Shown: piece by piece, positions 31,764-42,287 of the stretch
Position numbering within the stretch: position 1 is the first letter of the stretch
Layout of the letters: every line of letters begins with the position of its first letter
Source of the DNA: Pararge aegeria
Taxonomy: Eukaryota > Arthropoda > Insecta > Lepidoptera > Nymphalidae
DNA: 64,000 nucleotides
Assembly (NCBI RefSeq): GCF_905163445.1
Contig: NC_053193.1
Location: 1,922,001-1,986,000, forward strand
Direction of reading: 5' to 3'
Made by a program: the position numbers and the translations under genes
The notes under the pieces: model-generated
The model's database searches: none
Told to the model about the DNA's origin: nothing
The model's input: the letters and a program-made list of their open reading frames with translations, nothing else

Positions 31764-31814
31764 AAATATTGTACAATACATTTATGCAGATACGGCATGA
31801 TCTATGTATCTATC

Positions 31815-31915
31815 TACTATCATCATCATAAGCCTTTTGACGTCCCACTACTGGGAAAGATACCTGCCTCATAGAACATAGACCCACCACATGGGTTCAA
31901 TGCAGGCTAGCGGGT
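31815..31915 (-). repeat. LINE 3' end fragment (RTE type)
   Basis: 'atcatcatcataagcctttt', 'gtcccactactggg' and 'catagacccaccacatgg' resemble the complement of the TGATGATGAT-tailed LINE ends. Confidence 0.4.
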
Positions 31916-31975
31916 TTTAACGATTATGATCACAATATATGTTAATGATTATAACTATGAATTTCATAACAATAA

Positions 31976-32672
31976 TGGGGGTAATGCTGCTGATATTGGC
32001 ACTATTTTCGTGCTGCAGAAGAAGGCTGTTCGTGCGATCTATAAAATGGGTCCGAGAGAGTCATTGAAAGATAAATTTAAAGATGTTAAAATAATGACAC
32101 TCTATAGCCAATACATATTTGAAAATTTAATGTATGTTCACAAAAATATATCAAAATTTAAAAGAAAATGTGACTGCAATAATTTGAACGTTAGAAGCAA
32201 AAATAAACTTGCAGTGCAGTACACTAGACTACATAAAATAAGCAATTCATTTAAAGGAAATTGTATACAATTTTACAATAAATTACCGGTTGATATCTTG
32301 GGGATGTCACTAAAGAAGTTCAAAGTTTATATTAAGCGAAAGCTTATAGAAAAGTCCTATTATAGTATAAAGGATTACGTAAACGATAAAAAAGCTTGGG
32401 TGTAAACAATTGCTCTAACCAGGTTGCTTCTTAAATATTTTCTAATGACAATGTGAGATGGTGATAACAAAAAGAACACCCGGCTAAGTTTGTTGTGGGC
32501 TTCTTCTTAGACCAGGGCGCGATTGGAACCCTCGTAGCTTTAGTTTTAAGTTTACGATTGTAGTTATCGCCATCACTACTCACTGCTATGTACACATTTT
32601 GTATATAATAACGCATCAAAAGTGCCATCTATGTGCCTATTTGAATAAAGAAATATTTGACTTTGACTTTAA
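31976..32672 (+). mobile_element. LINE-1, 5'-truncated copy with C-terminal ORF
   Basis: From GGTAATGCTGCTGATATTGG the sequence is homologous to the copy at 44545-45486. Its frame is intact to the TAA at 32403-32405, encoding about 140 residues of the region C-terminal to the reverse transcriptase (VLQKKAVRAIYKMGPRESLK ... YVNDKKAWV). The 3' UTR and a GACTTTGACTTT tail follow. The upstream codons of this reading frame (31926-31975) are unrelated flanking DNA. Confidence 0.8.
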
Positions 32673-32786
32673 CACGAATACTCAAAACTGTAAAACTTTT
32701 TGGCCGAATAAAAAATCGAACCCGAACATGTTAACTACTAGACCTGCGAAGAAGTTCCTCTTTTATCATCTAATGTCAATCGTCAC

Positions 32787-32850
32787 CATCATATCAATCC
32801 ATTACTAGCCCACTATAGGGCACGGGTCTCCTGTAGTAAAGTCGAAGTCT
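32787..32850 (-). repeat. SINE-B 3' fragment
   Basis: 'catcatatcaatccattact' and 'ggcacgggtctcctgtagta' match the reversed end of SINE-B. Confidence 0.65.
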
Positions 32851-33112
32851 CTTAATAAGTTCAAAGTTTATATAAAAAGCTTGGGTGTGAATTGTTCTAA
32901 CTTTATACCTGAACATTTTACTGTGAGATGGTGATAACAAAAAAATACCCGACTAACTTGTTGTGGGCTTTTCTTAGACCAGATCACGTTTGGAACCCTC
33001 GTAGCTTTTGGTTTAAGTTGTAAAACAAAGATATCACCATCCCCTTACAATTATGTAAACATATGTATGAGCGCTTCATAATATCAATCTTGTTTGTGTA
33101 CTTTTAAGCTAG
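32851..33112 (+). repeat. LINE-1 variant, 3' end
   Basis: TTCAAAGTTTATATAAAAAG, AGCTTGGGTGTGAATTG, GTGAGATGGTGATAAC and TTGTGGGCTTTTCTTAGACC are present. The distal part (ATCACCATCCCCTTACAATT) is shared with 34943-35045 and differs from typical LINE-1, so this is a subfamily. Confidence 0.7.
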
Positions 33113-33142
33113 TCTAACACTATTTATTGCATGCGGTGTTTA

Positions 33143-33363
33143 CCTATAAGCAGTGGCGTGCATAGAGAGTATGCACAGGGTATGCAGAAGATAAAAAAAT
33201 GAAGAAAATGTCCAGTACTAGTTATAAAAACTTAAGGGTAGGCTTTTTATAACTGTTACAAAGCCTATCCTTCCGTTCTTTATAACATTGCCTGGAGATT
33301 TTTTTCATATTATATCATCTGCATACCCTGTGCATACCCTCTATGCACGCCACTGCCTATAAG
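33143..33363. mobile_element. Complete hAT-type MITE with 8-bp TSD
   Basis: The 205-bp element at 33151-33355 has terminal inverted repeats of about 42 bp with 2 mismatches, starting CAGTGGCGTGCATAGAG. It is flanked by a perfect 8-bp duplication, CCTATAAG, at 33143-33150 and 33356-33363. The inner part is also nearly palindromic (AAGGGTAGGCTTT against AAAGCCTATCCTT), so the whole element folds into one hairpin. There is no ORF, so movement would depend on an outside transposase. The 8-bp duplication and CAGTGGCG terminus indicate hAT. Confidence 0.85.
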
Positions 33364-33445
33364 TAGCTGAACATTTTGACTTCATAATGTATAAGCTAGT
33401 TTGAATTGTCTTTTTGAAATGTAAAGCAAATAAAAAAAAATAAGG

Positions 33446-33482
33446 GCCTGTGATAGTCCTACCCACTGGGCTATCACCGCTG
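33446..33482 (-). repeat. SINE-B head fragment
   Basis: 'gtcctacccactgggctatc' plus 'accgctgcc' is the complement of the SINE-B A-box region. Confidence 0.6.
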
Positions 33483-33831
33483 CCACGTAATGACAATATA
33501 AATATATAAATATATAAATAATAATGTGATTATTTTAAATTACGCGGCAATCAAACATGGCCGAGGGTGACGTGATCATCCTGACATTCTGATGTGGCGA
33601 CGGATATGAGTATAGATTATGGAAAATTACGTTCAGTCACAAAACGAACGTAATGGTTAGGCTACCCTCGTTTTGGTATCAGGTAAAAGCAATTAGTCTT
33701 GTGATTGCTTCACCTCATTCGTAACCCACAAAATGTATGACATCAGCGGCAAAGTGGTATAACTACAAAAAATTAGATTACCTCCATTCAAAAAAAAAAT
33801 ATGTTATAGTAATGGTTGACGGACCAAGCAA
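33483..33831. other. Unassigned
   Basis: No gene or repeat was recognised. Confidence 0.4.
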
Positions 33832-33905
33832 ACAATATGAGTGCCTTCAAATCTAGAGTAAAAAGGCATCTTCTTAGGTGTGATTGCAATCAAGCGCTCG
33901 TCTAT
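33832..33905 (+). pseudogene. LINE-5 C-terminal scrap
   Basis: NMSAFKSRVKRHLL can be read here; it matches NMSTFKSRVNRHIL of the LINE-5 remnant at 53357-53760. The shared 3' sequence CAAGCGCTCGTCTATAAACA follows. Confidence 0.65.
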
Positions 33906-33907
33906 AA

Positions 33908-34253
33908 ACATTACAACATTCAAAGTTTGTATTAAACGTAAGCTTAAGGAAAAGTCCTATTATAGTATAAAGGACTACGTAATCGATCGAAAGCTTGGGT
34001 GTAAATTATTGCTCTAACCAGGTTGCTCTTCTTTAAAATGACATTGTGAGATGGTGATAAAAAAAAAAATACCCGGCTAAGTTTGTTGTGGGCTTCTTCT
34101 TAGACCAGGACGCGTTTGGAACCCTCGTAGCTTTAGTTTTAAGTTTACAAATGTAGTTATCGCCATCATCTCACTACCGTGTAATTCTTATGTACGCATC
34201 AAAAGTGCCACCTATGGGCCGGGCCTACTTGAATAAAGATATTTTTGACTATG
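33908..34253 (+). repeat. LINE-1 3' end
   Basis: The last coding bases (GGACTACGTAATCG ... GCTTGGGTGTAA) and full 3' UTR are present; the tail is interrupted by an extra GGGCC and ends TTTTTGACTATGAATT. Confidence 0.8.
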
Positions 34254-34279
34254 AATTAAAAAAAAAAACAAAAGTTGCC

Positions 34280-34520
34280 TGCCAAGCCAAGAGCCACGTC
34301 CTGAAAAGTTCCGCCCTACGTCTATCACCCTGAGCCGTAGAAGGCCTCATGGGGCTGTAATGACACCGGCATTAACGTCCTTCAGACTGGAACACGACAA
34401 TGCTGCTTGGCAAAAGCAATGTTACTTGTTGCAGAAATAAGCATGACGGTAGGCATTCCGAGGACGATCTCTGTTACAAAAAGCTCTACTTGTTTACAGC
34501 AATAAGGTTCACTTTTCTTC
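34280..34520 (+). repeat. Family L, longest copy
   Basis: AAGTTCCGCCCTACGTCTAT, GTAATGACACCGGCATTAAC, CCTTCAGACTGGAACACGAC, TGCAGAAATAAGCATGACGG and CATTCCGAGGACGATCTCTG define the family. Confidence 0.65.
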
Positions 34521-34942
34521 GATAGGGTTCTTTCCAACAAAAATGTGGGTTTCATCTATAACGATTTATTTGCGACTGACTTACTTTAAATGCACAATTT
34601 CATAAGTGTAATTAAATAGATGTCTCTGAACTAATTACTTAGATATATAATACCAGTGATTATATATCTATGTGATTAGGTAGTTCTAGACACTACTACT
34701 GTTAAAAAAAAGTAATAGAAAGTAATACTAAAAAGTACCTATGTTATAAGATACGCCACGCATCATCTTATTACGGACGACCTTGTTCTTTTGCCCACCA
34801 CCAAATAAACATAAGCCTTTTCAGAAAACTTTCTCGGCCAGCCAATTCCTGGATGGACTGAATGCCATTCAACGTTGTGTTCACCGTTACGTGGTCTCCA
34901 CGCCATTAAACCCCTAACAAAGCAACTATTAATTAAGCAACG
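34521..34942. other. Unassigned
   Basis: No repeat or gene was recognised. Confidence 0.4.
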
Positions 34943-35045
34943 AAGCTATCACCATCCCCTTACAATTATGTAAACATATATGTATGAACGCTTCATAAGT
35001 GCCTGCGATAGGCCTACATGAATAAAGAAATTTTTAATTTGAAAT
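34943..35045 (+). repeat. LINE-1 variant extreme 3' end
   Basis: TATCACCATCCCCTTACAAT, GCTTCATAAGTGCCTGCG and CTACATGAATAAAGAAATTT match the subfamily at 32851. Confidence 0.65.
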
Positions 35046-35149
35046 AATGAATTTGCAACACACATTGCCTGTTGACTGCTACTTCAGTATGCTAATTCTA
35101 TGGACGGTGTCAATGACTTAAGCCCTCTCTCGTTTGGATTTAAATATCT

Positions 35150-35370
35150 ATACTTATAATAAAACTGTAACTGGAAGATTTCTGTACATTTAGTATATTT
35201 TGAAAATTTTGACTGGGGGATACTTTATAATCGATACTGAGTCCAAAACAGATTTTTATTTAATTATTGTCTGTCTGTCTGTCTGTCCGGGCGTCACGTG
35301 AAAACTACTGAACGGATTTAAATAAAATTTAGTATAGTTGCACCTGATATCCCGGGTCGAAATATAGGAT
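35150..35370 (+). repeat. Family K unit with (GTCT)n
   Basis: TGTACATTTAGTATATTTTG, a GTCTGTCTGTCTGTCTGTCC run at 35269-35288, ACTACTGAACGGATTTAAAT and TATCCCGGGTCGAAATATAG. A common lepidopteran non-coding repeat type. Confidence 0.5.
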
Positions 35371-35617
35371 GCTTTTTACAATAAGTTTCCTCCGGGATAT
35401 GGGAAGAAATTTTTTATCAATTTTACTTCATATCTCTATTAAATTTGCACCGATTTTAATCATTCTTTTTTATTTTACAGTGTGTACTACTAAGCATGTA
35501 TTGTCTAGTTTGAATGAAGTTCTGATGAATATTGTTGGAGATCAAGGAATTAATTCTTTACAGATAACAGCAAGTCGCAAGGCATATGGGACATCGATCG
35601 AATGCATGCGTACCATC

Positions 35618-35945
35618 CTACTAATACTTTAAATGCGAAAGTTTGTGAGAATAGATGTTTGGATGGATGGATGTATGTATGGATGGATATTTGTTACGCT
35701 TTAACGCCACAACGAATCAACCGATTTGGCAAAAATTTGGCAAAGATACCTACAATATAGTCTGGCACAGCTCTTAGGCTTCGTTTTATCCCGGAAAAGC
35801 AAACAGCTTCTACAGGACGGCATCGCAATTTTTTCCCCATCCGTGTTTCAAAACCCGCGCAACGGAGTTTTAGATTGACGTGGTTTTTTGGACGACGAAG
35901 TCGACTTATTCGAGGACGAAGTAGCGCGGGTTCGCTAGTCGCCAA
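35618..35945 (-). repeat. Family J long unit
   Basis: Starts with 'atcctactaatactttaaat', 'gcgaaagtttgtga', includes a GGAT/GTAT repeat at about 35660-35690, and ends with 'gaagtagcgcgggttcgcta', the complement of the ACTTCGTC head. Confidence 0.6.
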
Positions 35946-36787
35946 TATTTTCCCTAAATCCAACAAAGCTCTCTCCACATCAATGTAGATAAGGCCAACT
36001 ATCTTAGTCTACGTTAGTGCTTCAACCCCAGCTACATTTGAATACTTTATTTATTAAGTTTTGGGGTATCGACGAATTAGATACCTACGCAGTTTCCAAT
36101 GTATTTGTAGTTAAGTGGATTGGAAAACTTGGGGATCTCTTTAATGTGGTATGTCAAGGTCGCTTATTTAATACCATACCAGTCCATCGGATCTCAAAAC
36201 ATTTTATTAGTTAATTCAATAACTATGTTTCTTCTAGGAATCTCAACAGTCCGAGCATTGTTTTGTTCATCGTCTGCTGATTTTATCTGATTTATCTTTA
36301 TATCAAGGCAATCTCTTCAAGCAATATTGCCGCGTTTGCGAATAAATAAATGTTTCTTTTGTTTGGTTAAACTTATTTTATTTTTGTATGTAATGTAAAG
36401 ATTTTTGAAATTTTTCTTTTTTGCCTGTTTACGAGTATAAGGCCTTTATTAAGCCACCAGGGTTTGGAGCCGCATGGCTTACTTCAGCCACATTTGCTGT
36501 TCAAAGACTTTAAGTATTAGTACCTCGTGAACGCCAAAAAATAACTAAACGACGCCAAAGCGAAATGAAAGCAAATTGCGTTAGACTACTTTGGTAAAGG
36601 CTGCGACTAATATGTTTACGCGTACATATAATAACTTTACATCTTTCAGCAATAATGTAATTGCGAATGGCTCTGTTCTACATATTCCGTCTAAATCCAA
36701 TAAAGAAGTTAGGGAGATTTCCATTATGTTAATTGATAGCTCCCTAAATCAATAAAGATCTGGAGAAATCGAATCTACCGCAAGACA
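35946..36787. other. Unassigned; weak LINE-3-like patch
   Basis: At about 36300-36360, 'aaggcaatctcttcaagcaatattg'-like sequence followed by AATAAATGTTTCTTTT faintly resembles a diverged LINE-3 end. Otherwise nothing was recognised. Confidence 0.35.
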
Positions 36788-37245
36788 AAAGTGAAACTAA
36801 TGCGATCACTGCTTTTCTCTATATTTTTGTACGCCTCAGACACCTGGACTCCAAAATCTCGTATCCTCTCCAGAGAGGATGCGTTCTAAATGTGGTGCTG
36901 GCGCAAAATGTGCAGTCGCACGGACTGCGCATCGCACAAACGTCTATCCTGGAGGAGCTCAAGATCCAGAACTCTCCTCTAGTCTATGTTCTCAAAGCTA
37001 TGACTTTTGGGCCATGTGGCCAGGAAAAGGATTGTTTAGAACGCCTTATTACTGGCCGCGTGAACGGAAAGAGAAGCAGAGGAAGAATAAAAACCCGTTG
37101 TATCGACAGCGTTTGAGAATGCACCAGCGTGAATATCAAAGACACATTCAGAATGTCTCAGGGCTGTACAACTTGGCGAGTCTTAATAAGTAAACCTGGC
37201 ATAGATTGTCACAACCCTCAGCCATGAGGTCACGACGAAGTATCA
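36788..37245 (+). pseudogene. RTE-like endonuclease-reverse transcriptase C-terminus
   Basis: The sequence reads VKLMRSLLFSIFLYASDTWT, then MWCWRKM after a stop, then SILEELKIQNSPLVYVLKA, the GPCGQEKDCLERLITGRVNG segment, and KRSRGRIKTR. This is the order found in the C-terminal part of insect endonuclease-reverse transcriptase proteins (ALY-SETW, WCWRRML, SIL-ELKI, ERL-V-GRVEG-RSRGR). Frameshifts near 36885 and about 37040, plus stops, mark it as dead. It matches a different LINE from the RTE copies at 45895 and 60327. Confidence 0.75.
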
Positions 37246-37254
37246 TCATTTGTT

Positions 37255-37530
37255 TATAAAGCATATTAAGGTCCACTGCTGGATTTAAGGCCTCTCTTAC
37301 TACGACAGGGTTCACCAACGCTGAGCTGACAGCAGGGCTAGCACAGCCAGGATAAAAAAATATATCCCCCGATTATATACCCCGTGAGAACGTGTCCAAC
37401 TGCTAAAGCATAGGAACATGGAATAGGAGAAATTTACCATATATTGCTCTGAGAGTTGATAAAGCTGTGGGAGAAGATACATTTATAACCTTTCCCCGGG
37501 GAGATAACTGCCCATGCTAGCATTGCTGTT
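37255..37530. repeat. Family M-like scrap and family F
   Basis: Bases 37255-37345 include GGTCCACTGCTGGATTTAAG and ACCAACGCTGAGCTGACAGC, typical of LINE ends. Bases 37345-37530 (ATATATCCCCCGATTATATA, GGAATAGGAGAAATTTACC, TTTCCCCGGGGAGATAACTG) are family F, shared with 44285 and 45755. Confidence 0.5.
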
Positions 37531-37939
37531 TGGTGATCACAGTGTATGGTACTTAGTAGTAGCATAAATAACACAGCTGCGCTACTTTTGATACATTTTC
37601 TAAGTCACTTTTTACCGTAGGCTACTATCACACTGGCCAAGTACATGAAAGTAGTAGAATTCATACGCCCTTGAGTAGAACTCTCGTGTTGATCTTCACG
37701 ACGTTTAATAAATAAGTCGTAAATTTTTCTGCTCTGACTAATTTTTAAATAAAGTAATATTAAGTGGTTAGTAGTGCTAAAATAATGTACCTGTGATTAG
37801 CCTAAGTCCAAAAGCTTGCTCACAAACATTTGCACAAAACTTAACCTTAACAGTGACCGTGTGCAATACTTAACATTTTCCTTACAGCGCAAGTGAAGTT
37901 TAATTGCTTTAAACCCACTTACCTAAATCTGAGAAGTCC
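37531..37939. other. Unassigned
   Basis: Nothing recognised. Confidence 0.4.
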
Positions 37940-38016
37940 GGAGAAGAAGTCGGGATTGAACTCAGGCCCCCCAATGTGGGGCTGAAATCGTAAAACACTA
38001 GGCTATCATTGCTGAA
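37940..38016 (-). repeat. SINE-B head fragment
   Basis: 'gtcgggattgaactcaggcc' and 'aacactaggctatcattgct' are the complements of the B-box and A-box regions. Confidence 0.65.
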
Positions 38017-38374
38017 AAAAAATCGTCCTCCATAAACTTCAACAAACTCCACCAATTTCACACGATATAAACAACCCCTCCCTCACTATCCAGCCAATAA
38101 AGAAGTTACGTAATAGTATGTAAATAGTTAATATCTTCTTTTGGAGCGTCGCCAACCATCCGCGTCGAGGCGGTTTAAACCGTCTGACACTTTTTTGGCC
38201 CTAAGAACCACCGCAGACTACGAACTTTCCATCGGATGAATAGAAAATAACCTGTTTATTACAGTTGCCCAAAAATTCGTACTTTTTGTAACGGAAAGTT
38301 GGATGCTTCAAACTAGTGCTTTTTACTTTCCTTTTGACGGTCATATATACTAACGTTAAAAAAAATTAAACGTG

Positions 38375-38885
38375 TATATAGGTATGTACACGTGTTATAA
38401 GTTATACTTCTTCGGCGTACCAAGATAAAAATCTTTCCTAAAATGTTATATTTCGTCTTATTCTACATTTGTAGAAAAAAATACACCAACAATTGAAAAA
38501 AGGTATTTAATACATTGCAAGTTTTTTATTTAATACATTGCAAGTTAGCACGTTTATTTAAATATCACCAAAAAAATATTTCCTTAAAATTTAAGAAATA
38601 GACATAATAAACGTAATAAAATTTAGAATACTAATAGACTCATTATAGGACAGCCAAGTTTCACCCAAAATTCAAATTTTAGATTTTTGTACAATTGAAT
38701 CAATTAAATCGCCGGAATTAGCCTGCACACTTTAACAGTTGAAAGTGTCCACTATCAACTCTTATAGCTAACTTCATGGTGTCGGTTTTTTGTGACGGTG
38801 TGGGCGAGCATATTAAAAATTTACTCCCATAATTTTTCCCTAACGCGCATAGCATAACTTCAATAAAAGGTTTAATTGTTTTTTT
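38375..38885 (-). repeat. Family I, copy 2 (inverted)
   Basis: This is the reverse complement partner of 26765-27250. It contains an additional local tandem duplication: TATTTAATACATTGCAAGTT occurs twice at about 38505-38548, once in copy 1. Confidence 0.75.
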
Positions 38886-38989
38886 ATTTTATATTTATAA
38901 ACGTTAAACTTTGAAACTACTGAACCCATTTTAATAGTTACAACATTATAAAGCTGAATTGATGGTATTTGTGAACTGGTTTCGGTTCC

Positions 38990-39095
38990 GTATCAGTCCA
39001 CTGCTGGACTAAGGGCAGTTCAGTGCTCCCAAGGGGAGGGTTTGTTTACGTTCATCACGCTGGACAGACGGATTGTTAATCGCAGTAGATCGTAG
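38990..39095 (-). repeat. LINE 3' end fragment (RTE type)
   Basis: 'tcagtccactgctggactaa', 'ctcccaagggg' and 'catcacgctggacagacgg' are the complement of the AGCAGTGGAC / CCCAGCGTGGTGA LINE end. Confidence 0.55.
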
Positions 39096-39190
39096 TAGTT
39101 GCACAGAGGACGATGCTGCTCGTTCTCTGTTATATTCCTGCTACTTCGTGCAACACCCGGAGGAAGAGAAAAAGAAGTGAAAACTAACAA

Positions 39191-39454
39191 TCTGACAGCT
39201 GGTTTGCGCAGTGGGCAGCGACCCCGCTTTCTGAGTCCAAGGCCTTGTTCGATTCCCACAACTAGAAATTATTTGTTTGATGAACGTGAATGTTTTTCAG
39301 TGTCTGGGTGTTTATCTGTATATTATAAGTATTTATGTCTATTATATTCATAAAAATATTTACCAGCCATCTTCGTATCCATAACGCAAGCTATGCTTAC
39401 TTTGGGGTTTGATGGCGATGTGTGTATTGTCGTATTATATTTATTTATTTATTA
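39191..39454 (+). repeat. SINE-A, full length
   Basis: A-box (TTGCGCAGTGGGCAGCGACC), diverged B-box (TTGTTCGATTCCC), body and TTTATTTATT end are present. Confidence 0.85.
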
Positions 39455-39749
39455 ACTGTGTTCTTATCTGCCATTATGACGGCATAACCAAACGCGCCCA
39501 ACAGCTAGTTTAAAGTAAAAATTATTTTATAATTTGAATTTCGAATCTGTAAGGTCTGTGGGAGCCCTAACCCGTCTCGCACGATCTGACACTTTTTTGG
39601 CCCTTACAAATCCCTAGATGCGATCTATTTTACGCCGAACGCTTTTGCGGACGACGTTTTTAATATCGACTGGCACTGGGCTTTTATATCGGGGAACTCG
39701 TCTGTTTTTGGTAAACTACGACAGTGTTATAATTTTGGCCTTCGATCGA
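39455..39749. other. Unassigned, with a short repeated phrase
   Basis: TCTGACACTTTTTTGGCCCT at about 39586-39605 also occurs at about 38187-38206. Its origin is unknown. Confidence 0.4.
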
Positions 39750-39965
39750 TATTTTCCGTGTGGTGACGGCAGATCAGAATACAGTTGTGACCATACCTCT
39801 TCTTCGCGCAGTCGTACGACGCGATTAAGGTGTGTGTCGGAGAAGGGGCAGCAGCGTCTACTCTGCTCCAACGATTATCGACCAGACAGGTCGATAATCG
39901 TTGGATAATTTGGCCGTTGGGCAAATGTTCACCCAGCGTGGTGAACATTTGCCCAACGGCCCGTT
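39750..39965 (+). repeat. Family M copy bearing two tandem perfect hairpins
   Basis: CCGTGTGGTGACGGCAGATC and AGAATACAGTTGTGACC match the copy at 59855. Two perfect hairpins follow: 39868-39904 (16-bp arms, loop AGACA) and 39912-39961 (22-bp arms, loop CAGCGT). The second includes the CCCAGCGTGGTGA motif that is native to these elements. Confidence 0.75.
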
Positions 39966-40019
39966 AGGAGCAAGGACTGGACTGTTATAGGCTGTTAATG
40001 GTCAACTTTGTATTAGATT

Positions 40020-40069
40020 ATCAGATTAGCGCAGTGTGCAGCGACCCTGCTTTCTGAGTCCAAGGCTAT
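40020..40069 (+). repeat. SINE-A head fragment
   Basis: TAGCGCAGTGTGCAGCGACC then CTGCTTTCTGAGTCCAAGGC, then the match ends. Confidence 0.75.
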
Positions 40070-41216
40070 TATTACAAACAGAAAATCACGCAATTTTTTT
40101 ACATCTTTTTTAATCTTTTCAATATTTGGCTGCGGGGATGGCTCTCACGTACCTTCTTCAACATTGCGCCCATATCTCAGTACGGTCGTCGTCCCACTGT
40201 AGTGTTACCTGCAACGCTTACACAGACTTAACATATCCAGCTGTACTCACGCACAGTAACAGAATCGCAAGCAAAATAAAATATTCCGGGTCTTACAGAC
40301 CCAATCCTCATGACGCCGGTTAACTATAAACTATAAACTATAAAAAACCACATACTTATATCTTATGAAACAATTCCATACATTTTCCAATATTATACGC
40401 TCTCTCATTGAATTCTAGATTTCAACTGACCTCGACCTTGACTTCTAACCGCTATTGTTTACAGCTATTTCATAGATCATCAAAGCATCAATCGTCTACT
40501 GCTGGGGTTTTTTTAAACGATTTACGCACCGTTTGATATCATTTATTCTCTCGGTTTTTCTCTAATTTCGACGCACATATGGGAAGGTATTGACCCCCAA
40601 AACACAGGATATCCTAGTTTGAGGTAAATTAAAGTAAAACGTACTTTGGTCCTATAAAGACTATTATTATCATTATAATTTTATAGAGAATTTTCCTGCA
40701 CCCTGTATTCTGAACGTACATTTCTTCTTTAAGTTCCGTGCTTTGATCGTCATTATAGCTTCTGATTAGATCACGTAGAGATACTTAGAGCGTAGCTCTC
40801 TCATTTACTCGCTGAGTGTCGCTGAGCTTTATTATCAGGAGTATAATAGTTACCGACTATCAAACTCATCAAACTTGTACTATTCATTTTAACTTCATGA
40901 CGCTATTAAAACAGAAAATCACATAAACATATAGTAAAAGTTTTATAACATAAACTAAGAGTGCCATTTTCACTGGAATCCTCGTACCAAGTTTTCACAA
41001 AGGGACAAACCAGGTTCTCCCAGGAGACAATCTCTACATTGCTACAATAAATTTCACTTTGCAGTTGAAAATTAAATATATTATCAAGACGCAACGCCAG
41101 TATGCTTCTGTTGCGGCTTCACTGAGAAACATTGTTCTTAACGAGAGTTTGTTATAATAACCAATGCTAGTTCACCACGTATATGTGTACACACACGTAT
41201 GTGTGTTTATCTATTA
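40070..41216. other. Unassigned
   Basis: Includes a triple AACTATAA repeat at 40321-40345 and short ORFs without motifs (40126-40323 plus, 40906-41094 minus). No gene is supported. Confidence 0.4.
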
Positions 41217-41440
41217 CTAGCTGTATCGCGTGAATTCGCCCATGATTTTGTGTAAATACCGCGGGAACTATTTGTATTCTTGGGATTAGAACAAGTCCAT
41301 CTCGCGAAAAAAACCTATAGCTCGGTAAAAATTGGGTACGATTGGCCATGCCGTAAATAAGTTTCCGGAACAAAAATTTTTATGTCCATCTTCAGGCTGC
41401 AAGCTGTATATTTGCCAAATTTAATCATGATCGTTTCAAC
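41217..41440 (+). repeat. Family J unit
   Basis: Head ACTAGCTGTATCGCGTGAAT, then TACCGCGGGAACTATTTG and TTCTTGGGATTAGAACAAG; later part diverged. Confidence 0.55.
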
Positions 41441-41526
41441 CTAAAATAGGTAACAAAAAATAAACTAACAAACAGACACACTTGCACTCATAATATTTGA
41501 CATCATTTGTTGTGGGGACTTTTTTT

Positions 41527-41768
41527 AAAAGCCGATTAGCGCAGTCGGTAAAAACCCTGCTTTCTGAGTCTAAGGCTGAGCGTTTGATTCCCACAACTGG
41601 AAAATGTTTGTGTGATGAATCTTTTTCAGTGTCTGGATGTTTATATGTATATTTATGTATAATATTCATAAAAATATTAATCAGTCATCTTAGTACCCAT
41701 AACGCAAGCTTCGCTTACTTCGGGACTAGATGGCGATGTGTTTATTGTCGTAGTATTTTTATTTATGA
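41527..41768 (+). repeat. SINE-A, full length
   Basis: Head (GATTAGCGCAGTCGGTAAAA, CCCTGCTTTCTGAGTC) and the body through GATGGCGATGTGTTTATTGT are present, with short deletions. Confidence 0.8.
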
Positions 41769-42227
41769 AGAGAAAAAAATAGTAACATAAATTACTGGCC
41801 ACTGATTAAATAACCTGTTTCCTCGAAAAAAGATTAAATACGACTAGTTTAGAGTAAATGAGTTACAACTCAGAACACACTTTGATTTGTTATCGTCTTT
41901 CAAGGGAGACCAGCTGGACTATAAACTATATAACTATACTATACTAAATTTATAGCTGGATAAACGTAACCAGTACCCCCCAACTCGTGTGAATTTTTTT
42001 TTTATCGCCTAATGGAGAAGGAAGACAACGCTGAATTGCTAATGAAAAAGACGGCTTTTTGACAATTTGCTAAAAGTAAATTTTAGGCTTATACTGTATC
42101 TGTAAAGTCAAAATAAGTTTTAAGAAATGACAAAAAGTGGCCATTTTTATAAGCTGAGCAACCCGTTCGATTTACCTACTTAATATTTTCACAAAGATAA
42201 ACTATCTTTGTAACCCATAGGCAAGTT
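41769..42227. other. Unassigned
   Basis: No repeat or gene was recognised. Confidence 0.4.
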
Positions 42228-42237
42228 AACACTGGTA

Positions 42238-42287
<50 letters not shown>

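Noticed and set aside
31926..32405. A 159-residue gene starting at 31926
   Set aside because: The first 16 or so codons are flanking DNA; the rest is the C-terminus of a truncated LINE-1.
36879..37193. Two overlapping plus-strand ORFs of 104 and 74 codons as new genes
   Set aside because: Both are frames of one frameshifted RTE-like reverse-transcriptase remnant.
39020..39353. Opposing 79- and 84-codon ORFs
   Set aside because: They run across a LINE end and a SINE-A; their peptides are translations of repeats.
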